This document shows positions 1 through 9,800 of a DNA stretch of 64,000 bases, one piece after another. The notes under the pieces were generated by a model. It worked only from the letters and a program-made list of their open reading frames with translations, was not told the origin of the DNA and did no database searches. The translations under genes were made by a program, and so were the position numbers. Numbering within the stretch: position 1 is the first letter of the stretch; each line of letters begins with the position of its first letter. The DNA is from an uncultured Bacteroidales bacterium (lineage in GTDB: Bacteria > Bacteroidota > Bacteroidia > Bacteroidales > P3): positions 1-64,000 of the forward strand of contig CAJUFX010000008.1 of NCBI GenBank assembly GCA_910586395.1, given 5' to 3'.

Positions 1-339
1 AAGTTTGTAAAAAGTGTGGCAGAAGGCAATAGCAAATATGCACGCGAGTTGTTTACCGATGATGCTGTGCTGTTCGGCTTTCTCGATGGAGAACTGGAAC
101 AAGGTTCCATCGAACAGTTCTACCACAACGTGGACACGGTCAGCGGAGGTGAAGCATTTAAGGCGCGTATTGATGTAGTGGCGGTGGAAGAGACACTGGC
201 GGTGGTTCGTGTGCTTGAAGAGGGCTGGGGAAACCGTATCGATTTCACGGACTATCTGCTTCTGCTGAAAATCGGCGGTGAATGGAAATGTGTAGCCAAA
301 GCCTATAACCAAAACTCAAATACGATACAAAAGAAATAG
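1..339 (+). CDS. SnoaL/lumazine-binding-like protein, 5' end outside window
   Basis: Only the C-terminal part is present: the frame is open from base 1, so the GTG at 16 is unlikely to be the natural start. The protein resembles the NTF2-like fold family (SnoaL, Lumazine_bd_2) and matches the gene at 1168-1650 in layout. Both carry a GNSK motif, then an acidic DDA/DNA segment with an aromatic residue, and a C-terminal strand of the form GxWKxVxKxY. Such small cone-shaped domains often bind a hydrophobic ligand; no catalytic residue can be assigned. It is followed by a flavodoxin relic 5 bases downstream, suggesting a former small redox operon. Family assignment is moderately sure, substrate unknown. 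Confidence 0.6.
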   Translation, partial: KFVKSVAEGNSKYARELFTDDAVLFGFLDGELEQGSIEQFYHNVDTVSGGEAFKARIDVVAVEETLAVVRVLEEGWGNRIDFTDYLLLLKIGGEWKCVAKAYNQNSNTIQKK

Positions 340-344
340 AAACA

Positions 345-515
345 ATGAGCAAAAGAATTGTCATATTAAACGGAAGTCCACGTATGAAAGGCAATACGGC
401 AGGACTGGTGGCAGTCTTCAAGCAAGGAGCGGAAGAAGCTGGCCATACGGTGGCAATTTTCACTTTACAACGGATGGACATTCATCCTTGTTTGAAAAGC
501 ATATTCATTAGGTAA
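345..515 (+). pseudogene. Truncated NADPH-dependent FMN reductase (flavodoxin-fold) relic
   Basis: An ATG at 345 opens a 56-codon frame starting MSKRIVILNGSPRMKGNT, the classic FMN phosphate-binding start of the flavodoxin-like NAD(P)H reductase family (GSPR..GNT). It continues through the first helix and second strand to MDIHPC. At the point where family members normally run on into a CxxC-type region and another 120 or so residues, it changes to KSIFIR and stops at 513-515. The remaining two thirds of the gene is missing; the next intact paralogue starts 13 bases later. I read this as a deletion remnant rather than a functional short protein. Confidence 0.6.
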
Positions 516-528
516 AACATTTGAAACT

Positions 529-1155
529 ATGAAAGTATTACTGATAAACGGTAGCCCTCACAAAGACGGATGTACTTTTACAGCATTAACTGAGGTCGTC
601 CGTATGCTGCATAAACATGATATTGAAACTGAAATGCTGTATCTTGGTAACAAGCCTGTTGCCGGATGTATTGCCTGCATGAAATGCTTTGAAACAGGGC
701 ATTGTTTCCGTAACGATGCTGTGAGGGATATACAAGACCGACTTGACGAATTTGATGCTATCATATTGGGTTCTCCTGTATATTATAGTCAACCTACCGG
801 ACAGATAACATCATTCTGTCAGCGACTGTTCTTTTGTAAAGAAAAAGCAATGGCCGGAAAACTTGGAGCATCCGTCGTATCCTGTCGTCGTGGTGGAGCA
901 TCAGCCACATTTGAACAGCTTAATCAGTATTTCACAATTTCAAATATGCCTGTTGTCTCATCGCAATATTGGAACTCCGTTCATGGATTTATGCCTGATG
1001 ATGTCCGCAAGGATGAAGAGGGGTTACAAACAATGCGTTCTCTCGGAGAGAATATGGCATGGCTGTTAAAAAGTATAAAAAACGCAAAACAATGCGGTAT
1101 GGATAAACCGGTATATGAAAGGAGATTACGTACCCATTTCATACAAAACCATTAA
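529..1155 (+). CDS. Flavodoxin-family NAD(P)H-dependent oxidoreductase
   Basis: 208 residues, the normal size for NADPH-dependent FMN reductase / iron-sulfur flavoprotein-like enzymes. The N terminus shows the FMN phosphate loop (LLINGSPHKDGCTFTAL, residues 4-20). A cysteine cluster GCIACMKCFETGHC follows at about 46-59, as in multimeric flavodoxin WrbA and Isf-like proteins. The GSPVYYSQPTGQ loop near residues 84-95 contacts the isoalloxazine ring in relatives. It probably binds FMN and reduces small quinone-like or nitro substrates in the cytoplasm; the actual substrate cannot be read. It lies between two SnoaL-like genes in the same direction, 12 bases ahead of the second, so co-transcription is likely. 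Confidence 0.75.
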   Translation: MKVLLINGSPHKDGCTFTALTEVVRMLHKHDIETEMLYLGNKPVAGCIACMKCFETGHCFRNDAVRDIQDRLDEFDAIILGSPVYYSQPTGQITSFCQRLFFCKEKAMAGKLGASVVSCRRGGASATFEQLNQYFTISNMPVVSSQYWNSVHGFMPDDVRKDEEGLQTMRSLGENMAWLLKSIKNAKQCGMDKPVYERRLRTHFIQNH

Positions 1156-1167
1156 AAAAATAAAACC

Positions 1168-1650
1168 ATGAAACCGAAAATGTTTTCAATGTCGCTAATA
1201 GCATGTTTCACAGCAATGCTATTGACAACAGGGACCATATCCGCTCACGACACCGGAAAAGCTTTTAGGATACATGAACAATGCTTCTTAAATTGTCATT
1301 CAAATCCAGAAATGACAGCAATAGTTAAAACCATCGAATACTATATAGAGGGTGGAAGAAAAGGCAATAGTAAAATTACAGAGAAAGCGTTTGCCGATAA
1401 TGCAACTATGTCCTGGGCTGAAACCGGACAAACAAGAACTGTGCCGATTAAAGTTTTGTATGACATAGTAGATAAAAGCGGCGCATCAACTGCAAGCTAT
1501 AAATTATTGGATTTCAACATAGATAAAAACATCGCAATAGTCAAAATTCAATCTCGATTTGGTCCTCAGGAATATATTGATATGTTTACACTAATAAAAG
1601 ATGCTGGCAATTGGAAAATTGTCAGCAAAATTTACCGTATAAACAATTAA
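1168..1650 (+). CDS. Exported SnoaL/lumazine-binding-like protein
   Basis: 160 residues with an N-terminal signal peptide (basic MKPK, hydrophobic SLIACFTAMLLTTGTISA, cleavage near residue 26), so the product is probably periplasmic. The mature part has a short cysteine-containing stretch (CFLNCH) and then an NTF2-like domain from about residue 45. It has the same signature as the partial gene at 1-339: GNSK, an acidic DNA, and a final GNWKIVSKIY strand. The two differ in export: no signal peptide can be judged for the truncated copy. Last gene of a small cluster with a flavodoxin reductase. The function is unknown; binding of a flavin- or lumazine-like ligand is an inference from the family name only. 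Confidence 0.65.
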   Translation: MKPKMFSMSLIACFTAMLLTTGTISAHDTGKAFRIHEQCFLNCHSNPEMTAIVKTIEYYIEGGRKGNSKITEKAFADNATMSWAETGQTRTVPIKVLYDIVDKSGASTASYKLLDFNIDKNIAIVKIQSRFGPQEYIDMFTLIKDAGNWKIVSKIYRINN

Positions 1651-2154
1651 GTATAACAGCAATAGAATTTTGTGTAGCGAATATAGAATATATCATACAT
1701 CAAGATGCAAAACCCACACATAGCCTTATCGTTTTGGGGGGATATATTCATGGGACCGTTTATACGATACTTGCTATAAAACGTGGCAAGAAAACAGAAA
1801 TATGGGAATCCCACAGTTGGAAAATTGACAAATTCCGAAAATATATAAATGGTATTCACACTAAACTGATAGAGTTTCACTATTGGATAAAACAATATTG
1901 GAATGGGATCAGGAAGATTTGGAACATAACTACGCCAGGCGCATGGCAACAGACCGCATGTTCTGTCATTTCAAAACGACCTGGCCGGCAAAGCGCATCA
2001 ATCGTGTGCGTAATCTTTGGGATGATAAGAAGCAACAGCAGATGCGACAGATTGTTCAGGTTCTTGCCGAGCAATAAGCGCCCAACAAGAAAATAGACCG
2101 CCAAGCGCATGTAATTGTGAAGAGAAGAAAAGTATCGGCCAGAAAAAGCATATG
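1651..2154 (+). other. AT-rich stretch with one doubtful small reading frame
   Basis: The sequence between the SnoaL-like gene and the terminator of the rpoC operon is AT-rich and has no long convincing frame on either strand. The only coding-looking segment is the short frame at 1883-2077. Short broken frames occur around 1704-1775. It may be decayed gene material; I see no inverted repeats or transposase fragments. Confidence 0.4.
1883..2077 (+). CDS. Small hypothetical protein or 3' gene remnant
   Basis: A 64-codon frame from a TTG at 1883, with an in-frame stop at 1862. The product is rich in Trp, Asp, Gln and Arg and has no transmembrane segment. Its composition (ARRMATDRMF, KRINRVRNLWDD, MRQIVQVL) looks like a folded cytoplasmic helix bundle rather than random frame translation. 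There is no good ATG before residue 22, so either TTG is the start or this is the C-terminal leftover of a longer gene whose 5' part has decayed in the AT-rich sequence just upstream. I do not recognise a family. Confidence 0.3.
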   Translation: MDKTILEWDQEDLEHNYARRMATDRMFCHFKTTWPAKRINRVRNLWDDKKQQQMRQIVQVLAEQ

Positions 2155-2184
2155 AAAAAAGGCCGTTCCTCACGAAACGGCCTT
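2155..2184 (-). terminator. Rho-independent terminator of the rpoBC/DUF3467 operon
   Basis: On the minus strand a GGCCGTT/AACGGCC stem (2161-2167 with 2176-2182) is followed by six Ts, 20 bases past the stop of the DUF3467 gene. Confidence 0.8.
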
Positions 2185-2202
2185 TCTATCTTTCGCCCCG
2201 GA

Positions 2203-2532
2203 TTAAGCTTCCGTGGACGGAATATTGCCCAAAAATCCGACCGTATTATCCTCGTTACCGCGTTCCGGTTCCTTGATGGTGCCGAAACGGGCCTCATACT
2301 TGGATACGTTGTCGGATAACGCCGCCAACAGACGTTTGGCATGCAGGGGCGTCAAAATGATGCGGGAACGAACGATGGCTTTCGGAATACCGGGCAACAT
2401 CTGCAAAAAGTCCACGATAAACTCGGCCTGCGAATGCGTAATCATCGCGAGATTGGAATAGACCCCTTTGGCCGTTTCCACCGACAATTCCACATCCAAC
2501 TGTCCTTCCTTGCGGTTCTTCTGTTCTGCCAT
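2203..2532 (-). CDS. DUF3467 domain protein
   Basis: 109 residues, matching the small DUF3467 family that in Bacteroidales commonly sits directly behind rpoC. Visible features are the polar start, a YSNLAMITHSQAEFIVDF segment, and PLHAKRLLAALSDNVSKYEARFG at about 62-84. There is no signal peptide or membrane segment. The start lies 12 bases after the rpoC stop and the operon terminator follows the stop, so it is the last gene of the ribosomal-protein/RNA-polymerase transcript. The conserved position suggests a role connected with transcription or translation, but no biochemical function is established that I can cite. Confidence 0.85.
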   Translation of the reverse strand: MAEQKNRKEGQLDVELSVETAKGVYSNLAMITHSQAEFIVDFLQMLPGIPKAIVRSRIILTPLHAKRLLAALSDNVSKYEARFGTIKEPERGNEDNTVGFLGNIPSTEA

Positions 2533-2544
2533 TTCAACCTCCTT

Positions 2545-5500
2545 TTATCTGAACAATTCCTCGTATTCTTCCTTGGCGTAAACGATATCGTCCTGATAGG
2601 TCTTCAAACCGGTACCGGCCGGAATCAAATGACCGACCAAAACGTTTTCCTTCAAGCCTTCGAGATAATCGACCTTGGCGTTCACGGCCGCATCTGTCAA
2701 CACTTTCGTCGTTTCCTGGAAAGAAGCGGCCGAAAGAAAACTTTTGACCTGCAGAGAGGCTTTCGTTATACCTTGAAGTACCTGACGCGCCGTCGCGGGC
2801 TGAGCCTCGCGCGCCGCCACAAGTTTGAGACCCTTGCGGCGCAGAATCGAATTCTCATCGCGCAACGCACGGGCCGTCAGAATCTGACCGGCCTTGACGT
2901 TTTCGGAATCGCCGGCGTCTTCCACGACTTTTTCACCGTAAATCTTGTCGTTGGCTTCGATAAAGTCAATCTTATTGACAAGTTCGCCTTCCAAAAAGTT
3001 GGTGTCGCCCGGATCGATGACTTCGACCTTGCGCATCATCTGACGTACAATGATTTCAAAGTGCTTGTCGTTAATCTTAACGCCTTGCAGGCGATAGACT
3101 TCCTGTACTTCGTTCACGATATATTCCTGAACCTTCATCGGGCCCTTGATGGCCAAAATGTCGGCCGGCGTGATATCGCCTTCGGACAAAGGCGTACCGG
3201 CTTTCACATAGTCGTTTTCCTGCGCCAGAATCTGCTTGGACGTCGGAATCAGGTAAGATTTTTCCTCGCCCGTACGCGCCGTAATGATGACCTCGCGGTG
3301 ACCGCGTTTAAGTTTTTTACCAAAACTTACGATACCGTCGATTTCCGAAACGATAGCCGGGTCGGACGGGTTACGCGCCTCGAACAATTCGGTTACACGC
3401 GGCAGACCGCCCGTGATATCGCCCGACTTGCCGAACGAACGCGGAATCTTGACCAAAATCTCACCGGCCTTGATATCGACATTGTCGTCCACCACGACGT
3501 GGGCGCCCACCGGGATGTCGTAAATCTTCAAGATTTCGCCATCGGCCGACAGCACATTGATGGACGGGTTCTTGGACTTCTGACGCGATTCGATGATAAC
3601 CTTATCCTTATAACCGGTCTGATCATCCGATTCCACACGGAACGTCACGTTTTCCAACAGGTTCTGGAACGAGACCTTACCGCCCACCTCGGAGATGATG
3701 ACGGCGTTGTACGGATCCCAGTCGGCCAAGACCGTACCGGCTTTCACGGCATCGCCGTTCTTGACATACAGCCAGGCACCGTAAGGAATATTGGCGACGG
3801 TCAGTACGGCTTTCGTATTGGGATCGACGACACGCAACTCAGCCGAACGGCCGATCACGACCTCGCATTTCGTACCGTCCTCTTTCGTGTAAGGTACACT
3901 GCGCAATTCGTCGATTTCAATGATACCGTCGTATTTCGGTTCGATACGGGCATTGGTACCGATGTTGCCGCCGGCCACACCACCGACGTGGAACGTACGC
4001 AACGTCAACTGCGTACCGGGTTCACCGATGGACTGGGCCGCGATAACGCCGACCGCCTCGCCTTTCTGCACCATCTTGCGCGTGGCCAGGTTGCGGCCGT
4101 AGCAACGGGCGCAGACGCCATGCTTGGACTCGCAGGTCAGCACCGAACGGATTTCCACCTCCTCGATCGGCGAATCCTCTATCTTCCGTGCAATTTCTTC
4201 CGTGATTTCCTCACCCGCCTTCACAATCAGTTCATTCGTCTGCGGGTGATAGATGTCGTCCACCGTCGTACGTCCCAAAATGCGTTCGTACAACGTTTCG
4301 ACCACCTCGTCGTTCTTCTTCAAAGCCGTCGCGATCAAGCCGCGTTGCGTATGGCAATCTTCTTCCGAAATAATCACGTCCTGCGCCACATCCACGAGAC
4401 GACGCGTCAGGTAACCGGCATCGGCCGTCTTCAAGGCCGTATCGGCCAAACCCTTACGGGCACCGTGCGTCGAAATGAAGTACTCCAATACCGAAAGACC
4501 TTCCTTGAAGTTCGCCAAAATCGGGTTCTCGATGATTTCGCCGCCGCTGGCACCGGATTTCTGAGGTTTGGCCATCAAACCACGCATACCGCAAAGCTGA
4601 CGGATCTGTTCTTTCGAACCACGCGCGCCGGAATCCAACATCATGAAGACCGGATTGAAGCCCTGACGGTCTTCCGACAACTGTTTCATCACCGTCGTCG
4701 TCAGTTTGGAGTTCGTATGTGTCCAGATATCGATAATCTGATTGTAACGTTCGTTGTTCGTGATGAAACCCATGTTGTAGTTGTTCATCACTTCCTCCAC
4801 GTCGTTGTTCGCGCCGGCAATCAGTTCCTCCTTTATTTCGGGGACGATGACGTCGCCCAGGTTGAACGAAAGGCTACCCTTGTAAGCCGTACGGTACCCC
4901 AAACTCTTGATGTCGTCGAGGAACTGTACGGTCTTGGCGTTACCGCACTTCATCAAAACATCGGAAATGATGTCGCGCAACGACTTCTTGGTCAACAATT
5001 CGTTGATGAAGCCGTATTCTTTCGGCACGACGCGGTTGAAAATAATACGGCCCACCGTCGTTTCCAGCAGATAGGTCGAACCGTCTTCGGGTTTTTCCAA
5101 ACGCACCTTGACCCAGGCGTGCATGTCCACACGGCCTTCGTTATAGGCGATCAACGCCTCTTCGGCCGAATAGAATACGGCGCCTTCGCCCTTGACCTTA
5201 AAATCGCCTTCCGATTTCAGGCCCTTGGTCAAATAATACAGACCGAGCACCATGTCCTGAGACGGTACCGTGATAGGCGCGCCGTTGGCCGGGTTCAAGA
5301 TATTGTGCGAAGCCAGCATCAACAACTGGGCTTCCAGAATGGCCGCATTGCCGAGCGGTACGTGTACCGCCATCTGGTCACCGTCGAAGTCGGCGTTAAA
5401 AGCCGTACATACCAACGGGTGCAGACGCATGGCCTTCCCTTCAATCAATTTGGGCTGGAACGCCTGAATACCCAGACGGTGCAGGGTCGGGGCACGGTTC

Positions 5501-6810
5501 AACAGAACGGGATGTCCTTTCAAGATATTTTCAAGTATATCCCAAATGACCGGATCCTTGCGTTCAACGATTTTCTTGGCCGATTTCACGGTCTTGACAA
5601 TACCGCGCTCAAGCAACTTACGGATGATGAACGGTTTAAACAATTCGGCCGCCATGTCTTTCGGCAAACCGCATTCGTTCATTTTCAAATCCGGGCCAAC
5701 GACGATAACCGAACGTCCCGAATAATCGACACGTTTACCCAACAGGTTCTGACGGAAACGGCCTTGTTTACCTTTCAAACTGTCGGAAAGGGATTTAAGC
5801 AGACGCGTACCGTCGCTCTTGACCGTGCGCGCCTTGCGGCTGTTGTCGAACAACGAATCCACAGCTTCCTGCAGCATACGCTTTTCGTTGCGCATGATCA
5901 CATCCGGCGCCTTAATCTCGATCAGACGCTTGAGACGGTTGTTGCGGATGATGACGCGGCGATACAAGTCATTCAAGTCGGACGTGGCGAAACGGCCGCC
6001 GTCCAACGGCACCAACGGACGCAAATCGGGCGGAATGACCGGAACGACCTTCATGATCATCCATTCCGGCCGGTTCTCGATGCGGGACTGCGATTCGCGG
6101 AAAGCCTCCACGATGTTCAGACGTTTCAAGGCTTCCTGCTTTCTCTGTTGGGACGTTTCCTTGTTCGCCTTGTCGCGCAATTCATAGGAAAGCGCATCCA
6201 AATCGATGCGTTTGAGCAAATCGTACAATGCCTCGCCGCCCATCTTGGCGATGAACTTGTTCGGGTCGGTATCGTCAAGCAACGCATTGTCGGCGGGTAA
6301 CGAATCCATGATGTCATAATATTCCTCATCCGAAAGGAACTGCATGAATTCGATGCCGTCGGCCTCTTTGATACCGGGTTGGATCACGACATACTTCTCA
6401 TAGTAGATGATGGATTCCAACTTCTTGGTCTGCATGCCCAGCAGCGCGCCGATTTTGTTCGGCAGCGAGCGGAAGAACCAGATGTGCGCCACGGGAACGA
6501 CCAACTGGATATGCCCCATGCGTTCGCGTCTTACTTTCTTTTCCGTAACTTCCACACCGCATCGGTCGCAGACGATGCCTTTATAACGAATACGTTTGTA
6601 TTTGCCGCAATGGCATTCCCAGTCCTTGATCGGACCGAAAATGCGTTCGCAAAACAAACCGTCGCGTTCCGGCTTGTATGTACGGTAGTTGATGGTCTCC
6701 GGCTTGGTCACTTCCCCGTGAGAACGCTCCAAAATGGTTTCCGGAGAGGCCAAACTAATGGTGATTTTATTAAAATCCAAGGCTACAGGACCTTCTTTCT
6801 TCAACGCCAT
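2545..6810 (-). CDS. rpoC: DNA-directed RNA polymerase subunit beta'
   Basis: 1421 residues, full length for a Bacteroidota beta' subunit. It forms the active centre of RNA polymerase with beta. Recognisable parts are the N-terminal zinc ribbon (CHCGKYKRIRYKGIVCDRC, near residues 66-84), the catalytic magnesium-binding loop NADFDGDQMAVHVPL (three Asp) and the rudder/bridge-helix region. The second cysteine cluster (CESKHGVCARCYGRN) and the trigger-loop region LTLRTFHVGG follow, with a long C-terminal jaw and a final helical tail. The gene starts 88 bases after the rpoB stop, and the DUF3467 gene follows after 12 bases. No truncation is seen. A very long open frame on the opposite strand is a codon-bias shadow. 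Confidence 0.98.
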   Translation of the reverse strand: MALKKEGPVALDFNKITISLASPETILERSHGEVTKPETINYRTYKPERDGLFCERIFGPIKDWECHCGKYKRIRYKGIVCDRCGVEVTEKKVRRERMGHIQLVVPVAHIWFFRSLPNKIGALLGMQTKKLESIIYYEKYVVIQPGIKEADGIEFMQFLSDEEYYDIMDSLPADNALLDDTDPNKFIAKMGGEALYDLLKRIDLDALSYELRDKANKETSQQRKQEALKRLNIVEAFRESQSRIENRPEWMIMKVVPVIPPDLRPLVPLDGGRFATSDLNDLYRRVIIRNNRLKRLIEIKAPDVIMRNEKRMLQEAVDSLFDNSRKARTVKSDGTRLLKSLSDSLKGKQGRFRQNLLGKRVDYSGRSVIVVGPDLKMNECGLPKDMAAELFKPFIIRKLLERGIVKTVKSAKKIVERKDPVIWDILENILKGHPVLLNRAPTLHRLGIQAFQPKLIEGKAMRLHPLVCTAFNADFDGDQMAVHVPLGNAAILEAQLLMLASHNILNPANGAPITVPSQDMVLGLYYLTKGLKSEGDFKVKGEGAVFYSAEEALIAYNEGRVDMHAWVKVRLEKPEDGSTYLLETTVGRIIFNRVVPKEYGFINELLTKKSLRDIISDVLMKCGNAKTVQFLDDIKSLGYRTAYKGSLSFNLGDVIVPEIKEELIAGANNDVEEVMNNYNMGFITNNERYNQIIDIWTHTNSKLTTTVMKQLSEDRQGFNPVFMMLDSGARGSKEQIRQLCGMRGLMAKPQKSGASGGEIIENPILANFKEGLSVLEYFISTHGARKGLADTALKTADAGYLTRRLVDVAQDVIISEEDCHTQRGLIATALKKNDEVVETLYERILGRTTVDDIYHPQTNELIVKAGEEITEEIARKIEDSPIEEVEIRSVLTCESKHGVCARCYGRNLATRKMVQKGEAVGVIAAQSIGEPGTQLTLRTFHVGGVAGGNIGTNARIEPKYDGIIEIDELRSVPYTKEDGTKCEVVIGRSAELRVVDPNTKAVLTVANIPYGAWLYVKNGDAVKAGTVLADWDPYNAVIISEVGGKVSFQNLLENVTFRVESDDQTGYKDKVIIESRQKSKNPSINVLSADGEILKIYDIPVGAHVVVDDNVDIKAGEILVKIPRSFGKSGDITGGLPRVTELFEARNPSDPAIVSEIDGIVSFGKKLKRGHREVIITARTGEEKSYLIPTSKQILAQENDYVKAGTPLSEGDITPADILAIKGPMKVQEYIVNEVQEVYRLQGVKINDKHFEIIVRQMMRKVEVIDPGDTNFLEGELVNKIDFIEANDKIYGEKVVEDAGDSENVKAGQILTARALRDENSILRRKGLKLVAAREAQPATARQVLQGITKASLQVKSFLSAASFQETTKVLTDAAVNAKVDYLEGLKENVLVGHLIPAGTGLKTYQDDIVYAKEEYEELFR

Positions 6811-6898
6811 ATATGTAGTTAAATTGAGTGTTAAATTATCAGTTGGGGTTCGGGATCACGGCTGAACCCAAGCCGGTTTCGGTCATCTGCCGGGTCGG

Positions 6899-9800
6899 CT
6901 AACTGAACGACACTTCCAAACCAAGACCTCTCAATTCGTTTATTAAAACATTGAAAGATTCCGGAATGGAAGGCGTCGGCATGTTCTCGCCCTTGACAAT
7001 CGCTTCGTAAGCCTTGGCACGTCCGTTCACGTCATCGGACTTGACCGTCAATACCTCTTGCAGGATATTGGCCGCACCGAATGCCTCAAGCGCCCAGATT
7101 TCCATCTCACCGAAACGCTGACCGCCGAACTGCGCCTTACCGCCCAACGGCTGTTGCGTGATGAGCGAGTACGGTCCGATCGAACGTGCGTGCATCTTGT
7201 CATCGATCATGTGGTGCAACTTGATCATGTAGATGTAGCCCACCGTGGCCGGTTGGTCGAAACGTTCCCCGGTTCCGCCGTCGTACAGATACGTACGTCC
7301 ATACTGCGGCAGCCCCGCTTCCTTGATATATTTGTCTATTTCCTCCGGTTCGGCCCCGTCGAAAATCGGCGTGGCGAACTGCAGTCCCAGTTCCTTGCCG
7401 GCCCAACCCAATACGGTCTCGTAAATCTGTCCCAAGTTCATACGCGAAGGTACGCCCAAAGGATTCAATACGATATCCACCGGTGTACCGTCTTCGAGGA
7501 ACGGCATGTCCTCTTCCCGGACGATACGGGCCACGATACCCTTGTTACCGTGACGGCCGGCCATCTTGTCACCGATACGCAACTTGCGTTTCTTCGCGAT
7601 GACCACCTTGGCCATTTGAACCACACCGACGGGCAATTCGGCCCCGACCGTCTTTTCGAACTTGCTTCTCTGGAAGCGTCCCAACAATTCCCTATACTTG
7701 ATATTGTAATTATTGAGCAAACGTTTGATCAACGCATTGACTTCCTCGTCGTTCGTCCATTTGGCCGGATTGACGGTCTGATAATCCAGCTCCATCAAGG
7801 CTTTAGCCGTGAAACGCACTTTCTTGGCGATGAGTTCCTCACGCAAATTGCTGTAAACACCGGCCGACTTGTTGTCGCCCACGATCTGCAGGAGTTTTTC
7901 CACCAACTTAGCTTTCAACTCCTGAACCTCTTTGTTGAAATCGCGTTCCAACAATTTCAGATCGTCTTTGTCCTTCTTGTCCTTGCCTTTGGTCTTGCCC
8001 TTGATCTCGAAGTGATCCGTCGCGATGACGGTACCGCTGGCCGAAGGCGGCATCTTCAACGAAGCGTCCTTGACGTCGCCGGCCTTGTCACCGAAAATGG
8101 CACGCAACAGTTTCTCTTCGGGCGTCGGGTCGGATTCGCCTTTCGGCGTAATCTTGCCGATCAATATATCGCCCTCTTTCACTTCGGAACCGATACGGAC
8201 AATCCCGTTTTCTTCCAAGTCCTTCGTGGCTTCCTGGCTGACGTTCGGAATATCGCTCGTCAACTCTTCCATACCGCGTTTGGTCTCGCGCACGTCCAAC
8301 GTATATTCCTCCACGTGGATGGACGTAAAAAGGTCTTCCTTAACCACGCGTTCCGAAATCACGATGGCATCCTCGAAGTTATACCCTTTCCACGGCATGA
8401 ACGCCACTTTCAGGTTGCGTCCCAAGGCCAACTCGCCGTTGCGCGTCGCATAGCCCTCGCAAAGCACCTGCCCTTTCTTGACGCTGTCGCCCTTGCGGAC
8501 AATAGGCGTCAAGTTGATGCACGAACTCTGGTTCGTCCGGCGGAATTTGGTCAGCGTATAAGTCTTGACGTCGTCGTCGAAATTGGTCAGACGGTCGTCT
8601 TCGCTCATTTCGTAACGGATCGTGATCGTATTGGCATCGACGTAGGTAACAACCCCGTCGCCCTCGGCGTTGATCAATACACGGGAATCTTGCGCCACGT
8701 GGGGTTCCAACCCGGTTCCTACGATAGGTACTTCGGGTTGCAGCAAAGGCACGGCCTGACGCATCATGTTCGACCCCATCAACGCACGGTTGGCGTCGTC
8801 ATGCTCCAAAAACGGAATCAACGAAGCCGCGATGGAGGCAATCTGGTTGGGCGCGACGTCCATCAGGTTGACTTCTTCTTTCTCCACAATCGGGAAGTCG
8901 GCCAAATGGCGTACCTTGACACGGTTATTCTTGATTTGACCATCGGTCTCTATGGCCGTACAAGCCTGCGCGATAATCTTGTCCTCTTCTTCCTCCGCCG
9001 TCAGATAAACCGGCGCCTCGTCGATGGCCACCTTGCCGTTCTCCACTTTATAATAAGGCGTTTCGATAAAGCCCAGCTTGTTGATGACGGCAAAAACGCA
9101 GAGCGATGAAATCAGACCGATGTTCGGGCCTTCCGGCGTTTCAATCGTACACAGACGACCGTAATGCGTATAGTGGACGTCGCGCACCTCGAAGCCGGCC
9201 CGCTCACGCGAAAGACCGCCGGGCCCCAAAGCAGAGATACGACGCTTATGCGTGATTTCGGACAAGGGGTTCGTCTGATCCATAAATTGCGAAAGCTGGT
9301 TCGTGCCGAAAAACGAATTGATGACGGAAGACAGCGTTTTGGCATTGATCAGATCCATGGGGGTAAACACCTCGTTGTCGCGTACGTTCATTCTCTCGCG
9401 AATCGTACGGGCCATGCGGTTCAAACCGACGCCGAACTGGGCGTACAACTGCTCGCCCACCGTACGGATACGGCGGTTGCTCAAGTGATCGATATCGTCC
9501 ACCTCGGCGTGCGAGTTGATCAATTCTATCAGATGCTTGATGATGCAGATAATGTCTTCCTTCGTCAAAACGCGGACATCCAAGGGCGTCGTCAAGTCCA
9601 GTTTACGGTTGATCCGGTAACGGCCCACCTCACCCAAATCATAACGTTTGTCGGAGAAGAACAACTTCTCGATGATGCCGCGCGCCGTCTCCTCGTCAGG
9701 CGGTTCAGCGCTACGCAACTGTCGATAGATGAATTCGACCGCTTCCTTGGCATTGTTGGCCGCGTCTTTCTGCAGTGTATTGAAAATGATGGAGCAATCT

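Noticed and set aside
2341..6300. Plus-strand open frame of over 1300 codons opposite rpoC
   Set aside because: It is a codon-bias shadow of rpoC: Arg/Gln/His-rich with no domain, while the minus strand encodes a complete beta' subunit.
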